Shown one piece after another: positions 28,414 through 37,210 of a stretch of DNA of 64,000 nucleotides; the first letter of the stretch is position 1; each line of letters opens with the position of its first letter. The stretch is from assembly GCF_002093665.1 (NCBI RefSeq), contig NZ_MRWE01000002.1, positions 1 through 64,000 of the forward strand. The letters are read 5' to 3'. The notes beneath the pieces were generated by a model. That model was not told the origin of the DNA and searched no databases. It saw only the letters and a list, made by a program, of their open reading frames with translations. Source of the DNA: Rouxiella badensis. GTDB lineage: Bacteria > Pseudomonadota > Gammaproteobacteria > Enterobacterales > Enterobacteriaceae. The position numbers and the translations under genes are program-made.

Positions 28414-28435
28414 AAGGCCGCACGAGGGCAGCCTT
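28414..28435 (-). terminator. Terminator after the MDR oxidoreductase
   Basis: On the minus strand AAGGCTGC / GCGGCCTT forms an 8-bp stem (one wobble) with a 6-nt loop and a run of T. It follows the stop at 28473. Confidence 0.7.
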
Positions 28436-28472
28436 GGGGAAAATGCACAGTCACTATTTAGAACGTCACGAT

Positions 28473-29474
28473 TTAGAAAGCCACCACAACTTTGCCCTGC
28501 ATATGGCCGTCGAGCACCTTGTCATGCGCCGCCTGAATGCTTGCGACAGAAAGACCCGTCAGCGTATCGGTCAGGGTGGTTTTTACCTTGCCGGCGTCAA
28601 CCAAATCGGCCACCTGCTGCAGGATTTTGCCCTGCTCGCCGATGTCCGGCGTGATGTACATGCTGCGGGTGAACATGAATTCCCAGTGCAGCGAGGCGCT
28701 TTTCAGCTTGAGCTGGTTTTGATCAAGCGGCTTGCTGTTCTCGACGATAGTGCAGATTTTGCCGAGCGGGGCGATAAGCTTGCCAATCGCTTCCCAGTGG
28801 CCGTCGGTATCATTCAGGCAGAAGATGTAATCGACCTGTTTGATATCATGTTTTGCAAGTTCTCCGACTAAATCCTGGTAGTTCACGGTCAGGTCCGCAC
28901 CGCGCTCGATGCACCAGGCCGCTGACTCTGGGCGAGAGGCGGTCGCGATCACTTTGACTTTGCTACGTTGGGCGGCGAAGGGGATAGCCAGCGAACCTAC
29001 GCCACCGGCACCGCCAACGATCAGTAGGGTTTTATCGGCATCGGCGTCCTGAATGTGCAGATGCTCGAACAGACCTTCCCAGGCAGTCAGCGCGGTCAAC
29101 GGCATCGCTGCTGCTTCCGCCCAGTTTAACGAGGTCGGCTTTTTCGCCACGATGCGGTAGTCGATCAGCTGCTCGCTGGCGTTGCTGCCCGAACGGGTAA
29201 TATCGCCCGCATACCAAACTTCGTCGCCAATGCTGAATCCGCTCGCGCTTTTGCCCACGGCCTTCACGACGCCGCTTGCATCCCAGCCCAATACTTTGGG
29301 GGCTTCGAGGCCGTTTTTAACCGCCCCTTTGTGAACTTTGGTATCTACCGGGTTGATGGAGACGGCTTTAATCTCAACCAGTAGGTCATTTTCACCCACT
29401 TCTGGCTGCGGTAGCTCGAGGGCAATAAACTGCTGGGGATTTTTAGGGTCAACGGCAATCGCTTTAATAGTCAT
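28473..29474 (-). CDS. Medium-chain (zinc-type-like) dehydrogenase/reductase, quinone-oxidoreductase group
   Basis: 333-residue NAD(P)H-dependent MDR enzyme. N-terminal GroES-like domain (VSINPVDTKVHKG, VLGWDASGVV) and a Rossmann domain with VGGAGGVGSLA (near residue 150). The usual catalytic and structural zinc ligands are not evident, so it is probably a zinc-free quinone/enone reductase. ATG 29474 is preceded by GGAGTGA; the open frame to 29555 is not family-like. It is divergent from a LysR gene 115 nt away, a likely regulator pair. Substrate unknown. Confidence 0.88.
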   Translation of the reverse strand: MTIKAIAVDPKNPQQFIALELPQPEVGENDLLVEIKAVSINPVDTKVHKGAVKNGLEAPKVLGWDASGVVKAVGKSASGFSIGDEVWYAGDITRSGSNASEQLIDYRIVAKKPTSLNWAEAAAMPLTALTAWEGLFEHLHIQDADADKTLLIVGGAGGVGSLAIPFAAQRSKVKVIATASRPESAAWCIERGADLTVNYQDLVGELAKHDIKQVDYIFCLNDTDGHWEAIGKLIAPLGKICTIVENSKPLDQNQLKLKSASLHWEFMFTRSMYITPDIGEQGKILQQVADLVDAGKVKTTLTDTLTGLSVASIQAAHDKVLDGHMQGKVVVAF

Positions 29475-29589
29475 GATGTCACTCCAATAAGGTGTCTGGG
29501 TTTTCTTCAATAACACCAGTGTAGCGGCCGAGAGCCAAGCTGATAAGATGGACAATAATTAACAAAGTGTTCGTCTGAGGTGAACAATT

Positions 29590-30492
29590 GTGTTTAAGCA
29601 ACTGCAGGATATGGCGCTGTTTGCGCTGGTGGCCGAAACCGGCAGCTTCACGCTGGCGGCGAAAAGGGCCGGTTTGCCTAAGTCGAGCGTGAGTCAGCGC
29701 GTTAGCCAGCTTGAGCAGGGACTGGGGATGCGGCTGTTGAATCGCACCACGCGGCAATTGAACCTGACCTTTGCCGGAGAACGTTATCTGGTGCACTGTC
29801 AGGAGATGCTGTTGGCCAGCGAGCGCGCCGAGCTGGCGATTCTGCGCCTCAAGGATAACCCCAGTGGACGCCTGCGCATTACCAGCCCGGCCGGGTTAGG
29901 TGCCACGCTGCTAGCGAGGATGAACGCCGAGTTTTCGAAACGTTATCCCGACGTCTCGCTTGAGGTCTCGGTGTCGGATCAGTTGATTGATTTGGTACAG
30001 GAAGGCTTCGACGTTGCGCTCAGGAGCGGTAAACCGCAGGACTCATCGTTGATTGGTCGCTCGCTCGGTGAAGGGCCGCGCTACCTGCTTGCCGCACCAG
30101 ACTATCTCGCTCAGCATCCGCCTCTCACCTTGCCTCAGCAGTTGGAGACGCACAGCTGTATCGGCCATCAGGCGTGGAAGGAGTGGATCCTACGCCGCGG
30201 TGACAGCTATCACCGCTGGGTGCTGCCGCCCGCACATCACACCGATAACCTGCTGTATGCACGGGAATGTGCGATTGCCGGGGCAGGGATCACGCTGCTG
30301 CCTGCCTTTATGTGCCGCGAAGAAGTGCGTAAGGGGCTGTTGGTGAGAGTGCTGCCCGAGTGGGAGGCGGAGAGCAATTCGCTGTATCTGGTCTATCCGA
30401 GCCGTAAGCTCAATTCGCCTGCGTTGGCCTGTTTTATCGATTTTATGCTCAACGACTACGCCTTTGCAGAACACTACCAGACGCCGCTGTAG
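29590..30492 (+). CDS. LysR-family transcriptional regulator
   Basis: 300 residues: an N-terminal HTH (ALVAETGSFTLAAKRAGLPKSSVSQRVSQLEQ) and a substrate-binding domain. The GTG start at 29590 follows GAGGTGA with about 7 nt spacing. It is divergent from the MDR oxidoreductase, which is its probable target; the intergenic sequence 29475-29589 should hold the operator. It is a close relative of the many CrgA/AaeR-like regulators. A strong bidirectional terminator separates it from ettA. Confidence 0.88.
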   Translation: MFKQLQDMALFALVAETGSFTLAAKRAGLPKSSVSQRVSQLEQGLGMRLLNRTTRQLNLTFAGERYLVHCQEMLLASERAELAILRLKDNPSGRLRITSPAGLGATLLARMNAEFSKRYPDVSLEVSVSDQLIDLVQEGFDVALRSGKPQDSSLIGRSLGEGPRYLLAAPDYLAQHPPLTLPQQLETHSCIGHQAWKEWILRRGDSYHRWVLPPAHHTDNLLYARECAIAGAGITLLPAFMCREEVRKGLLVRVLPEWEAESNSLYLVYPSRKLNSPALACFIDFMLNDYAFAEHYQTPL

Positions 30493-30499
30493 GCAATAA

Positions 30500-30528
30500 A
30501 AAACCCGGACTGACTGCGTCCGGGTTTT
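30500..30528. terminator. Bidirectional terminator LysR/ettA
   Basis: An 11-bp stem AAAACCCGGAC / GTCCGGGTTTT (30500-30510 with 30518-30528) with a 7-nt loop lies between convergent genes. Confidence 0.85.
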
Positions 30529-30555
30529 GTATCTAGGCATCTGATTACATAAAGA

Positions 30556-32223
30556 TTATTTAGCGATCTTCTTGTACTTGATACGGCGTGGTTCCAGGGC
30601 ATCGGCGCCCAGGGTACGCTTCTTGTATTCTTCGTATTCGGTAAAGTTACCTTCGAAGAATTCAACTTTGCCTTCATCCTGATAGTCGAGGATGTGGGTC
30701 GCGATACGGTCGAGGAACCAACGGTCGTGGGAAATAACCATCGCACAGCCCGGGAACTCCAGCAGGGCGTTTTCCAGCGCGCGCAGGGTTTCGATATCCA
30801 GGTCGTTGGTCGGTTCATCGAGCAGCAGCATGTTGCCTCCAACCTGTAGCAGCTTGGCCAGGTGCAGACGACCGCGCTCACCACCGGACAGTTCGCCAAC
30901 GCGTTTGCCCTGATCGACGCCTTTAAAGTTAAAGCGGCCAACGTAGGCGCGGCTTGGCATTTCGGTAGTACCGATACGCATGATGTCCTGACCGCCGGAA
31001 ACTTCTTCCCACACGGTTTTGCTGTTGTCCATTGCATCACGGAACTGATCGACAGAGGCCAGCTTGACGGTTTCGCCCAGCTCGATGTTACCGCCGGTCG
31101 GCTGTTCCTGACCTGACATCATACGGAACAGGGTCGATTTACCCGCACCGTTAGGGCCGATGATGCCGACGATGGCGCCTTTCGGTACCGAGAAGGACAG
31201 ATCGTCAATCAGAATGCGGTCACCGTAAGCCTTGCTCAGGTTAGTGACTTCAACAACTTTGTCACCCAGGCGCGGACCTGGTGGAATGAACAGTTCGTTG
31301 GTTTCGTTACGTTTCTGGTATTCGGTGTTGTTCAGCTCTTCGAAGCGTGCCAGACGCGCCTTGCCTTTAGACTGTTGGCCTTTGGCACCTTTGCGCACCC
31401 ACTCCAGCTCTTTCTCGATAGACTTGCGACGCGCGGCTTCGGAAGAGGCTTCCTGTGCCAGACGTTCGTCTTTCTGCTCAAGCCAGGAAGAGTAGTTGCC
31501 TTCCCATGGAATACCTTCACCACGGTCAAGTTCAAGGATCCAGCCCGCGACGTTATCGAGGAAGTAACGGTCGTGGGTGATAGCCACTACGGTACCTTCG
31601 AAGTCGTGGAGGAAGCGTTCCAGCCAGGCTACGGATTCGGCATCCAGGTGGTTGGTAGGTTCGTCGAGCAGCAGCATTTCCGGCTTTTCGAGCAGAAGGC
31701 GGCACAGGGCCACGCGGCGACGCTCACCACCCGACAGGTTGGCAATTTTTGCGTCCCAGTCCGGCAGGCGCAGTGCATCGGCGGCACGCTCGAGCTGTGC
31801 GTTCAGGTTATGGCCATCGTGCGCTTGAATAATCTCTTCCAGCTTACCCTGTTCAGCGGCCAGCTTGTCGAAGTCGGCGTCTGGGTCTGCATACAGCGCG
31901 TACACTTCGTCCAGACGTTTCAGTGCGCCAACCACTTCAGCGACGGCTTCTTCAACCGATTCGCGAACGGTCTGCTCCAGATTAAGCTTAGGTTCCTGCG
32001 GCAGATAACCGATTTTCAGGCCTGGCTGTGGGCGCGCTTCACCTTCGATGTCGGTATCAATACCGGCCATGATGCGCAGCAGCGTTGACTTACCTGCACC
32101 GTTAAGGCCGAGAACGCCGATTTTTGCACCCGGGAAGAAACTCAGGGAGATGTTCTTAAGGATATGACGCTTTGGCGGGACGACTTTGCCAAGGCGATGC
32201 ATGCTGTATACGTATTGAGCCAC
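30556..32223 (-). CDS. ettA: Energy-dependent translational throttle protein EttA (ABC-F ATPase)
   Basis: ABC-F protein of 555 residues, same length as E. coli EttA, that binds the ribosomal E site and gates the first elongation steps by ATP/ADP level. There are two ABC domains, with Walker A motifs GLNGAGKST and GPNGAGKST, signatures LSGGERRR and LSGGERGR, and DEPTNHLD and DEPTNDLD; no membrane segments. The GTG at 32223 starts VAQYVYSMHRLGKVVPPKRH, matching the E. coli MAQFVYTMHRVGK. An AAGAGG ribosome site lies 11 nt upstream. The frame is open to 32406, but the extra residues are not family-like. Confidence 0.96.
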   Translation of the reverse strand: MAQYVYSMHRLGKVVPPKRHILKNISLSFFPGAKIGVLGLNGAGKSTLLRIMAGIDTDIEGEARPQPGLKIGYLPQEPKLNLEQTVRESVEEAVAEVVGALKRLDEVYALYADPDADFDKLAAEQGKLEEIIQAHDGHNLNAQLERAADALRLPDWDAKIANLSGGERRRVALCRLLLEKPEMLLLDEPTNHLDAESVAWLERFLHDFEGTVVAITHDRYFLDNVAGWILELDRGEGIPWEGNYSSWLEQKDERLAQEASSEAARRKSIEKELEWVRKGAKGQQSKGKARLARFEELNNTEYQKRNETNELFIPPGPRLGDKVVEVTNLSKAYGDRILIDDLSFSVPKGAIVGIIGPNGAGKSTLFRMMSGQEQPTGGNIELGETVKLASVDQFRDAMDNSKTVWEEVSGGQDIMRIGTTEMPSRAYVGRFNFKGVDQGKRVGELSGGERGRLHLAKLLQVGGNMLLLDEPTNDLDIETLRALENALLEFPGCAMVISHDRWFLDRIATHILDYQDEGKVEFFEGNFTEYEEYKKRTLGADALEPRRIKYKKIAK

Positions 32224-32368
32224 GTTGTTTTGAGCCTCTTGCTTGCAGGCCGGTTGCTGTAAACAGGTCAGGTTGACGCTGTGCGCACTCCGGCAGATTG
32301 AATTCAGCCGCGCCTGACTGCGGCAAGACTGATAGTTGTTCTGACTGCGAAGTTTAGCCTGTTTCAGC

Positions 32369-33736
32369 CTAACTCTCACCCCCCAGAGCCAAATAGATCT
32401 GCGCAAGATTTTGGTACTGGCTCAGCAGGTTTGCCTCCACGGCCAATTCGGCCAGGCGTCTACGCTGTCGGGCATCGAGCAGGTCAGCAAGCTTGCCCGC
32501 GCCTTCGCGGTAGCGTACTTCATACAGATATTCCGATTGGCGGCTCAGCGCAAGTATACGTTGCCGCGTTTGCTGTTCTGCCTTTAAGGTTTCGTGCCTG
32601 GAAAGGCTGTCGTCAACTTCGCGCATTGCCTGGTACAGCGTCTGGCTAAACAGCAGGCTTTTTTGCTCGAAGACATTCTGTGCCGTCTCTATTTGCAGAT
32701 TCATTTTTCGCCATTCAACGAACGGCAGGGAGAGGCCTGCGCCCAAGGCACCCATTGGGTTGCTCAGTAATTTGCCCAACAGCGCGCTGCTGGTGCCGAG
32801 CGTGGCGGTCAAGCTGAGCGAAGGGTAATAGTCGAGCCGTTTAATGTCTTTCTGGTTCAATGTGTTACGCAAGCGAAGCTCCTGTGCCTTTACGTCGGGG
32901 CGGTTTTGCAGCACGGCGGCGGAGATGCCTGAATTCACCGTAGGGAGATAGCGATAAGCCAGCGGTGTGGGTTCTTCAATGACGGTGCCGGGCGGTGCAC
33001 CGAGCAGTAACGTCTGCAGATTGACGACCTGGTCGCGTTCATTCTGCAACTGTACCAGGACGTTTTGCTGCTCCAGCAATCCCCGCTGCGCGTCGAGTGT
33101 GTCGAGCTGAGCGGTTTTGCCTGCGGCAAAGCGTACATTCGCCAGCTGTAGGGTTTTCTCCGCATATTCAATCTCTTGATGCGCAATGCTCAGGCGCCTA
33201 TTCAGAGAAGCGCGCTGCCAGTAATATTGGCTGGCGGTGGCAAGAAGAGACAGGCGCGCGGCCCGCAGGTCCTGCTCGCTGGCCTGTTTCTCCCATTCTG
33301 TAGCGTCTTTTTGGCGCGCGATTTTTCCCCACAGGTCCAGTTCATAGCCGGTCGCCAGGCGGGCGCTGCTGCTTTTAGCGGTACTTTCGGACCGAGAAAG
33401 TGCCCGCGTCGTTCCGGTCGTGAGGCCAAGCTGCAGTTTCTCTACCTGAGAAATACCGGTCTCCTGCGCCGCCAGTCTGGCTTGATAAAGCCGCAGCGCG
33501 GCTAATGCGAGATCGGGATTACTTTTCTGCACCCGCGCAATCCAGCGCTCAAGGCGAGGATCGTGAAAATCATGCCAGGCAAAAATAGCGGGTAAAGCCT
33601 GACCTGACTCAACCGATTGCCACTGAGGAGGGTAGTGCACGACCGGAGGTGTGAACTCGCTTTTGACCCACGTGCCGCAGCCGACGAGCAGGCAGGCTAT
33701 CGACAGGAAACAGACTCGAAGGGACAGTTTCATCAT
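32369..33736 (-). CDS. TolC-like outer-membrane efflux lipoprotein (OMF)
   Basis: 455-residue outer-membrane factor of the NodT/OprM class. Lipoprotein signal with lipobox LLVGC (Cys20), two long coiled-coil OEP repeats, and typical motifs such as GYELDLWGKI, NRPDVKAQELRLR and YPSLSLTATLG. The ATG abuts the macB stop, so it is the third gene of macA-macB-OMF. It probably forms the outer-membrane channel for this MacAB pump, replacing TolC, as OpmQ does for PvdRT in Pseudomonas. The substrate is unknown. Confidence 0.88.
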   Translation of the reverse strand: MMKLSLRVCFLSIACLLVGCGTWVKSEFTPPVVHYPPQWQSVESGQALPAIFAWHDFHDPRLERWIARVQKSNPDLALAALRLYQARLAAQETGISQVEKLQLGLTTGTTRALSRSESTAKSSSARLATGYELDLWGKIARQKDATEWEKQASEQDLRAARLSLLATASQYYWQRASLNRRLSIAHQEIEYAEKTLQLANVRFAAGKTAQLDTLDAQRGLLEQQNVLVQLQNERDQVVNLQTLLLGAPPGTVIEEPTPLAYRYLPTVNSGISAAVLQNRPDVKAQELRLRNTLNQKDIKRLDYYPSLSLTATLGTSSALLGKLLSNPMGALGAGLSLPFVEWRKMNLQIETAQNVFEQKSLLFSQTLYQAMREVDDSLSRHETLKAEQQTRQRILALSRQSEYLYEVRYREGAGKLADLLDARQRRRLAELAVEANLLSQYQNLAQIYLALGGES

Positions 33737-35686
33737 TTATTCGCTTGCCAGCGAAATGACTGGATCCATCCGTGCGGCTTTGTGAGCCGGCAGATAGCCG
33801 AAAATCATTCCAATAAGGGTCGAGCAGCAGAAGGCAATCGCCGCTGTCTGCCATGAGAAAATCGCGTTCAACGCGCCGTTGCCCAAGGTATTAAACAGCG
33901 GGCCAACCGCCAGCGACAGCGCAATGCCCAACACCCCACCGGTGATGCAAACCAGCACCGCCTCGACAATAAACTGCTGCATGATGTCACTGCGACGTGC
34001 GCCAACGGCCATCCGCACGCCAATCTCATGAGTGCGTTCGGTGACGGAGACTAACATGATATTCATGACCCCGAGGCTGCCGATGGTCAGCGAGATGGCG
34101 GCAACCATCAGGATAAGCAGGCTGAATATTGTCGAGGTGCGTTCTCGTGATTTACGGTATTGGTCCTGATTGAAAATCATGAAGTCCTTGGCCCCGTGGC
34201 GCTGGACAAGCAGCCGTTTTATGGCCTCTACTGCCGCCACGCTGTCGGCGCTGTCTTTAAGTTTTACGCTGATACTGCCGAGGGTCTGCTGCGCGGACAT
34301 GCGCTGAAATACCGTGGAATAGGGGATCCAGACGTAGCTGGCGTTCGGCGGCGCGTGTTTATAGCTCGACGCGACGCCGACTATTCTCACCGGCAGGACG
34401 CCGAGATAAATAACCTGTCCCAACGGGTCCTGACGGTCCTTCGGGAACAGGATATTACGCAGGTTTTCGTCAATAACGCCTTCCTGTAACGCGCTGCGAT
34501 CGTTTTGAAAAACGGTGCCCTGTAAAATTTCTATTCCGTTGATACGAAAATAATCGCGCCCCACGCCGGTCACCGTGCTTGAGGCCGTTTGCTGGCGGAA
34601 AACAACCTGTTTGGTGTCGGAAATTTCGGGGCTGACGCCGTCGACCTCGTTGAGGGCGGCGATGGCTTCGGCATCCGTCACCCTGAGAACAGGATTTACC
34701 AGCGGCCCAGTGCGATAAAAGTTGTCGCCCGGAAAGAGAGTAATGACGTTTGCGCCAAGCCCCTCAATTTCTTCCAGCGTTTTCTGTTTAGCGCCTTCGC
34801 CCAGTGCGGCGACGGTCACCACGGCGGCAATGCCGAAAATGATGCCCGCCATGGTCAGCAGGGTTCGCAGTCGATGCGCATTCATGGCTTTTAGGGCCAT
34901 CAGCAGGGCGTTCTGCGCTCGTTCGAGGCCTCTCTGCCAATGGCTTTGCCGTTCAGAGGTTTTTTTCGGCAGGGTGGCCGGATTCGGCGCATGTTTGCCG
35001 GTATCAGACACCACCTCTCCGTCGCGCAGGGTGATAACCCGCTGTGCCTGACGCGCCACGTTGATGTCGTGGGTAACGATAATGACCGTATGGCCGAGTT
35101 GGTGCAGCTCGTTAAGGATCTGGAGTACTTCCTGCCCAGAGGTCGAGTCGAGCGCGCCGGTCGGTTCATCGGCCAGAATAATTTCTCCGCCGTTGATAAG
35201 CGCCCGGCAAATGCTGACCCGCTGCTGTTGCCCACCCGAGAGCTGACCCGGGCGGTGATGCTCGCGTCCTGCCAGACCAAGACGTGACAGCAGGGCACTG
35301 GCGCGCTCACGGCGGTTAATGCGTGAGACGTTGGCATAAATTGCCGGGATCTCGACGTTGGCGAGCGCGCTGATATCCGGCATCAGGTGATAGCGCTGGA
35401 AGATAAAACCTATGTGCTCGCGGCGCAGGGCGGCGAGTGCATCAGCGGAGAGTTGGGCGGTGTTTTGCCCGTCGATGTAAAGCTCGCCAGACGTGGCGAC
35501 ATCCAGACAGCCGATGATGTTCATCAGCGTGGATTTGCCGGAACCCGAGGTGCCCATGATAGCCACCATTTCACCGGCGGTGACCTCGAGCGTGATGTTG
35601 TTAAGCACGGTGATTGAAGAGGTCCCGCTGGCGAAGACGCGAGAGACGCCTTTAAGCGCGATGAGGGCTTGCTCAGAGGTTGTCAC
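33737..35686 (-). CDS. macB: MacB-type ABC exporter (fused ATPase-permease)
   Basis: 649 residues. The N-terminal ATPase (about 5-230) has Walker A GTSGSGKST (45-53), Q-loop Gln97, signature LSGGQQQR (149-156), Walker B ILADEP and switch His206. A membrane part follows with one TM at about 280, a large periplasmic domain, and three TMs in the last 130 residues, ending in the FtsX-like block EIGVRMAVGARR. This is the MacB architecture (mechanotransmission rather than transport through the membrane). It overlaps macA by 4 nt. Confidence 0.92.
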   Translation of the reverse strand: MTTSEQALIALKGVSRVFASGTSSITVLNNITLEVTAGEMVAIMGTSGSGKSTLMNIIGCLDVATSGELYIDGQNTAQLSADALAALRREHIGFIFQRYHLMPDISALANVEIPAIYANVSRINRRERASALLSRLGLAGREHHRPGQLSGGQQQRVSICRALINGGEIILADEPTGALDSTSGQEVLQILNELHQLGHTVIIVTHDINVARQAQRVITLRDGEVVSDTGKHAPNPATLPKKTSERQSHWQRGLERAQNALLMALKAMNAHRLRTLLTMAGIIFGIAAVVTVAALGEGAKQKTLEEIEGLGANVITLFPGDNFYRTGPLVNPVLRVTDAEAIAALNEVDGVSPEISDTKQVVFRQQTASSTVTGVGRDYFRINGIEILQGTVFQNDRSALQEGVIDENLRNILFPKDRQDPLGQVIYLGVLPVRIVGVASSYKHAPPNASYVWIPYSTVFQRMSAQQTLGSISVKLKDSADSVAAVEAIKRLLVQRHGAKDFMIFNQDQYRKSRERTSTIFSLLILMVAAISLTIGSLGVMNIMLVSVTERTHEIGVRMAVGARRSDIMQQFIVEAVLVCITGGVLGIALSLAVGPLFNTLGNGALNAIFSWQTAAIAFCCSTLIGMIFGYLPAHKAARMDPVISLASE

Positions 35687-36882
35687 TGGTAAATTACCGC
35701 GTCGTCTTCGGACGTCTGTCTCACTAGCCCGGCGTTTAGTACCACTACCTCACCTATTTTAAGCCCCTGAGTGATTTCGATATCCACGCTGTTGGTGATG
35801 CCGGTCTGCACGTCGCGCCGTTCTTTTTGGCCATTTTTGTTGAGCACCTCGACCTGTTGCAGCTTATCGTTGACCCTGGTAACCGCTCGCGCGGGGATCA
35901 GCAGCACATTCTTCGCCTCCTGCAAGGGCAGCGTGACCTGCGCAGTCATGGCGATGCGCAGCCGATTCTCGGGATTGGGCACGTCGAGCAGTGCGTTGTA
36001 ATACACCGAACCGTTGGCCGCAGCGGATACCGGGCTTGCCTGTCCGCTACTCTCTTGTTTCATAATGGATTCTGGCGCAAGCTCAATCACGCGCAGCTGG
36101 GCATGGTAACGTTTGCCAGGCTCGGCGAAGGTCGAGAAATAGGCCTTCTGCCCTTGACGGACACGGGTGATATCTGCCTCTGAGATCTGCACCTTGATGG
36201 TCATCACGTCGAGTTGGGCGAGTTTCACGACGGTCGGCGCATTCTGGCTGGCGTTCAGGGTCTGGCCCTGCTGCGCGACAATGGCGATGACGATGCCTTT
36301 TTTCGGCGCCAGTACTTTGGTGTAGCTCAGATCCAGCTTCTTTTTGTCGACCTCGATTTGCGCCTGCACTAATTGGGACTCAATCGCTACCCGCTCTGCG
36401 CGGGTCATCTTGAGAGCCATGTCGGCGTTCTCCAGTTCTTCACGCGAGCTGGCCTGCTGGCTCAGCATGCGTTTTTGACGAATAAACTGGGCGTTGGCCT
36501 GAGCAAGCTGTGCCTGCTTGGCTTTTTTGTTCGCGCGGATGACGTTGAGCGCGGCTTCGGCGTTGCGTAAGTTGTTACGCTGTTGCAGGGAGTCGATTTC
36601 GGCCAGCAACTGGCCCTTGACGACGGCGTCTCCCATTTTGACCTTTAGAGAGGTGACCTCACCGGTGACCTGTGCACCGACGTCAACGCGCTCGAACGCG
36701 TCGAGCTTGCCGGTGGCGAGCACGGCGTTCTCGATGTCGCCGCGCTTCACCTTAGCGGTAACATACTCAGGTTCGGTGGCCTTCAATCCCCCGCTCACCC
36801 CATAAATGCCGAGGGCCGCAGCCGATAAAAGCATTAAAATGAGCAAGGTTTTTAACGGCCTGTTGCTCGCTTTTTTCATCAT
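35683..36882 (-). CDS. macA: MacA-type periplasmic adaptor protein
   Basis: 399-residue membrane-fusion protein. An N-terminal membrane anchor (residues about 10-28, LKTLLILMLLSAAALGIYGV) is followed by a lipoyl half-motif (VLATGKLDAFERVDVGAQVTGEV), an alpha-hairpin coiled coil at about 95-165, the second lipoyl half, beta-barrel and membrane-proximal domains. It links MacB to the outer-membrane factor. First gene of the operon; start ATG 36882 (ATGATG) has no strong ribosome site, and a TTG at 36888 is also in frame. It is divergent from slt. Confidence 0.9.
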   Translation of the reverse strand: MMKKASNRPLKTLLILMLLSAAALGIYGVSGGLKATEPEYVTAKVKRGDIENAVLATGKLDAFERVDVGAQVTGEVTSLKVKMGDAVVKGQLLAEIDSLQQRNNLRNAEAALNVIRANKKAKQAQLAQANAQFIRQKRMLSQQASSREELENADMALKMTRAERVAIESQLVQAQIEVDKKKLDLSYTKVLAPKKGIVIAIVAQQGQTLNASQNAPTVVKLAQLDVMTIKVQISEADITRVRQGQKAYFSTFAEPGKRYHAQLRVIELAPESIMKQESSGQASPVSAAANGSVYYNALLDVPNPENRLRIAMTAQVTLPLQEAKNVLLIPARAVTRVNDKLQQVEVLNKNGQKERRDVQTGITNSVDIEITQGLKIGEVVVLNAGLVRQTSEDDAVIYQ

Positions 36883-37210
36883 ATTCAATATGTTAATCCG
36901 GCTATTTTTTAATCACTCGGCGATGATAACTTTTGGCCTGTATCCGAGAACTTAATTCTCCTTATTTCAGGAATTAATCAGGTTTTAGGGCAGGCCACCC
37001 TGAGAGTCGGCCTGAGTAAGGTGGCGAGATATCGGGGTGTTCTTCAAACTGTGTAAAGTTTGCGGCGTGGGAAGGGCATTTCTTCATTTCTTGGGGCGAA
37101 TAGATTAGCGTATACAATGTCTATCAATGACGACTGTGCATTTTTGTCATCAGGGCCTATTTTTTATGGGCAAGCAGTCAGCAACACAACCAGCGAGGAT
37201 AAAGGTAAGT
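36883..37210. other. Divergent intergenic region macA/slt
   Basis: 328 nt with no credible gene. It should contain promoters for the mac operon and slt. TTGGGG (37091-37096) with TACAAT (37113-37118), spacing 16, is a possible slt promoter. A GCCACC...GGTGGC inverted repeat spans 36994-37025. Confidence 0.35.
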
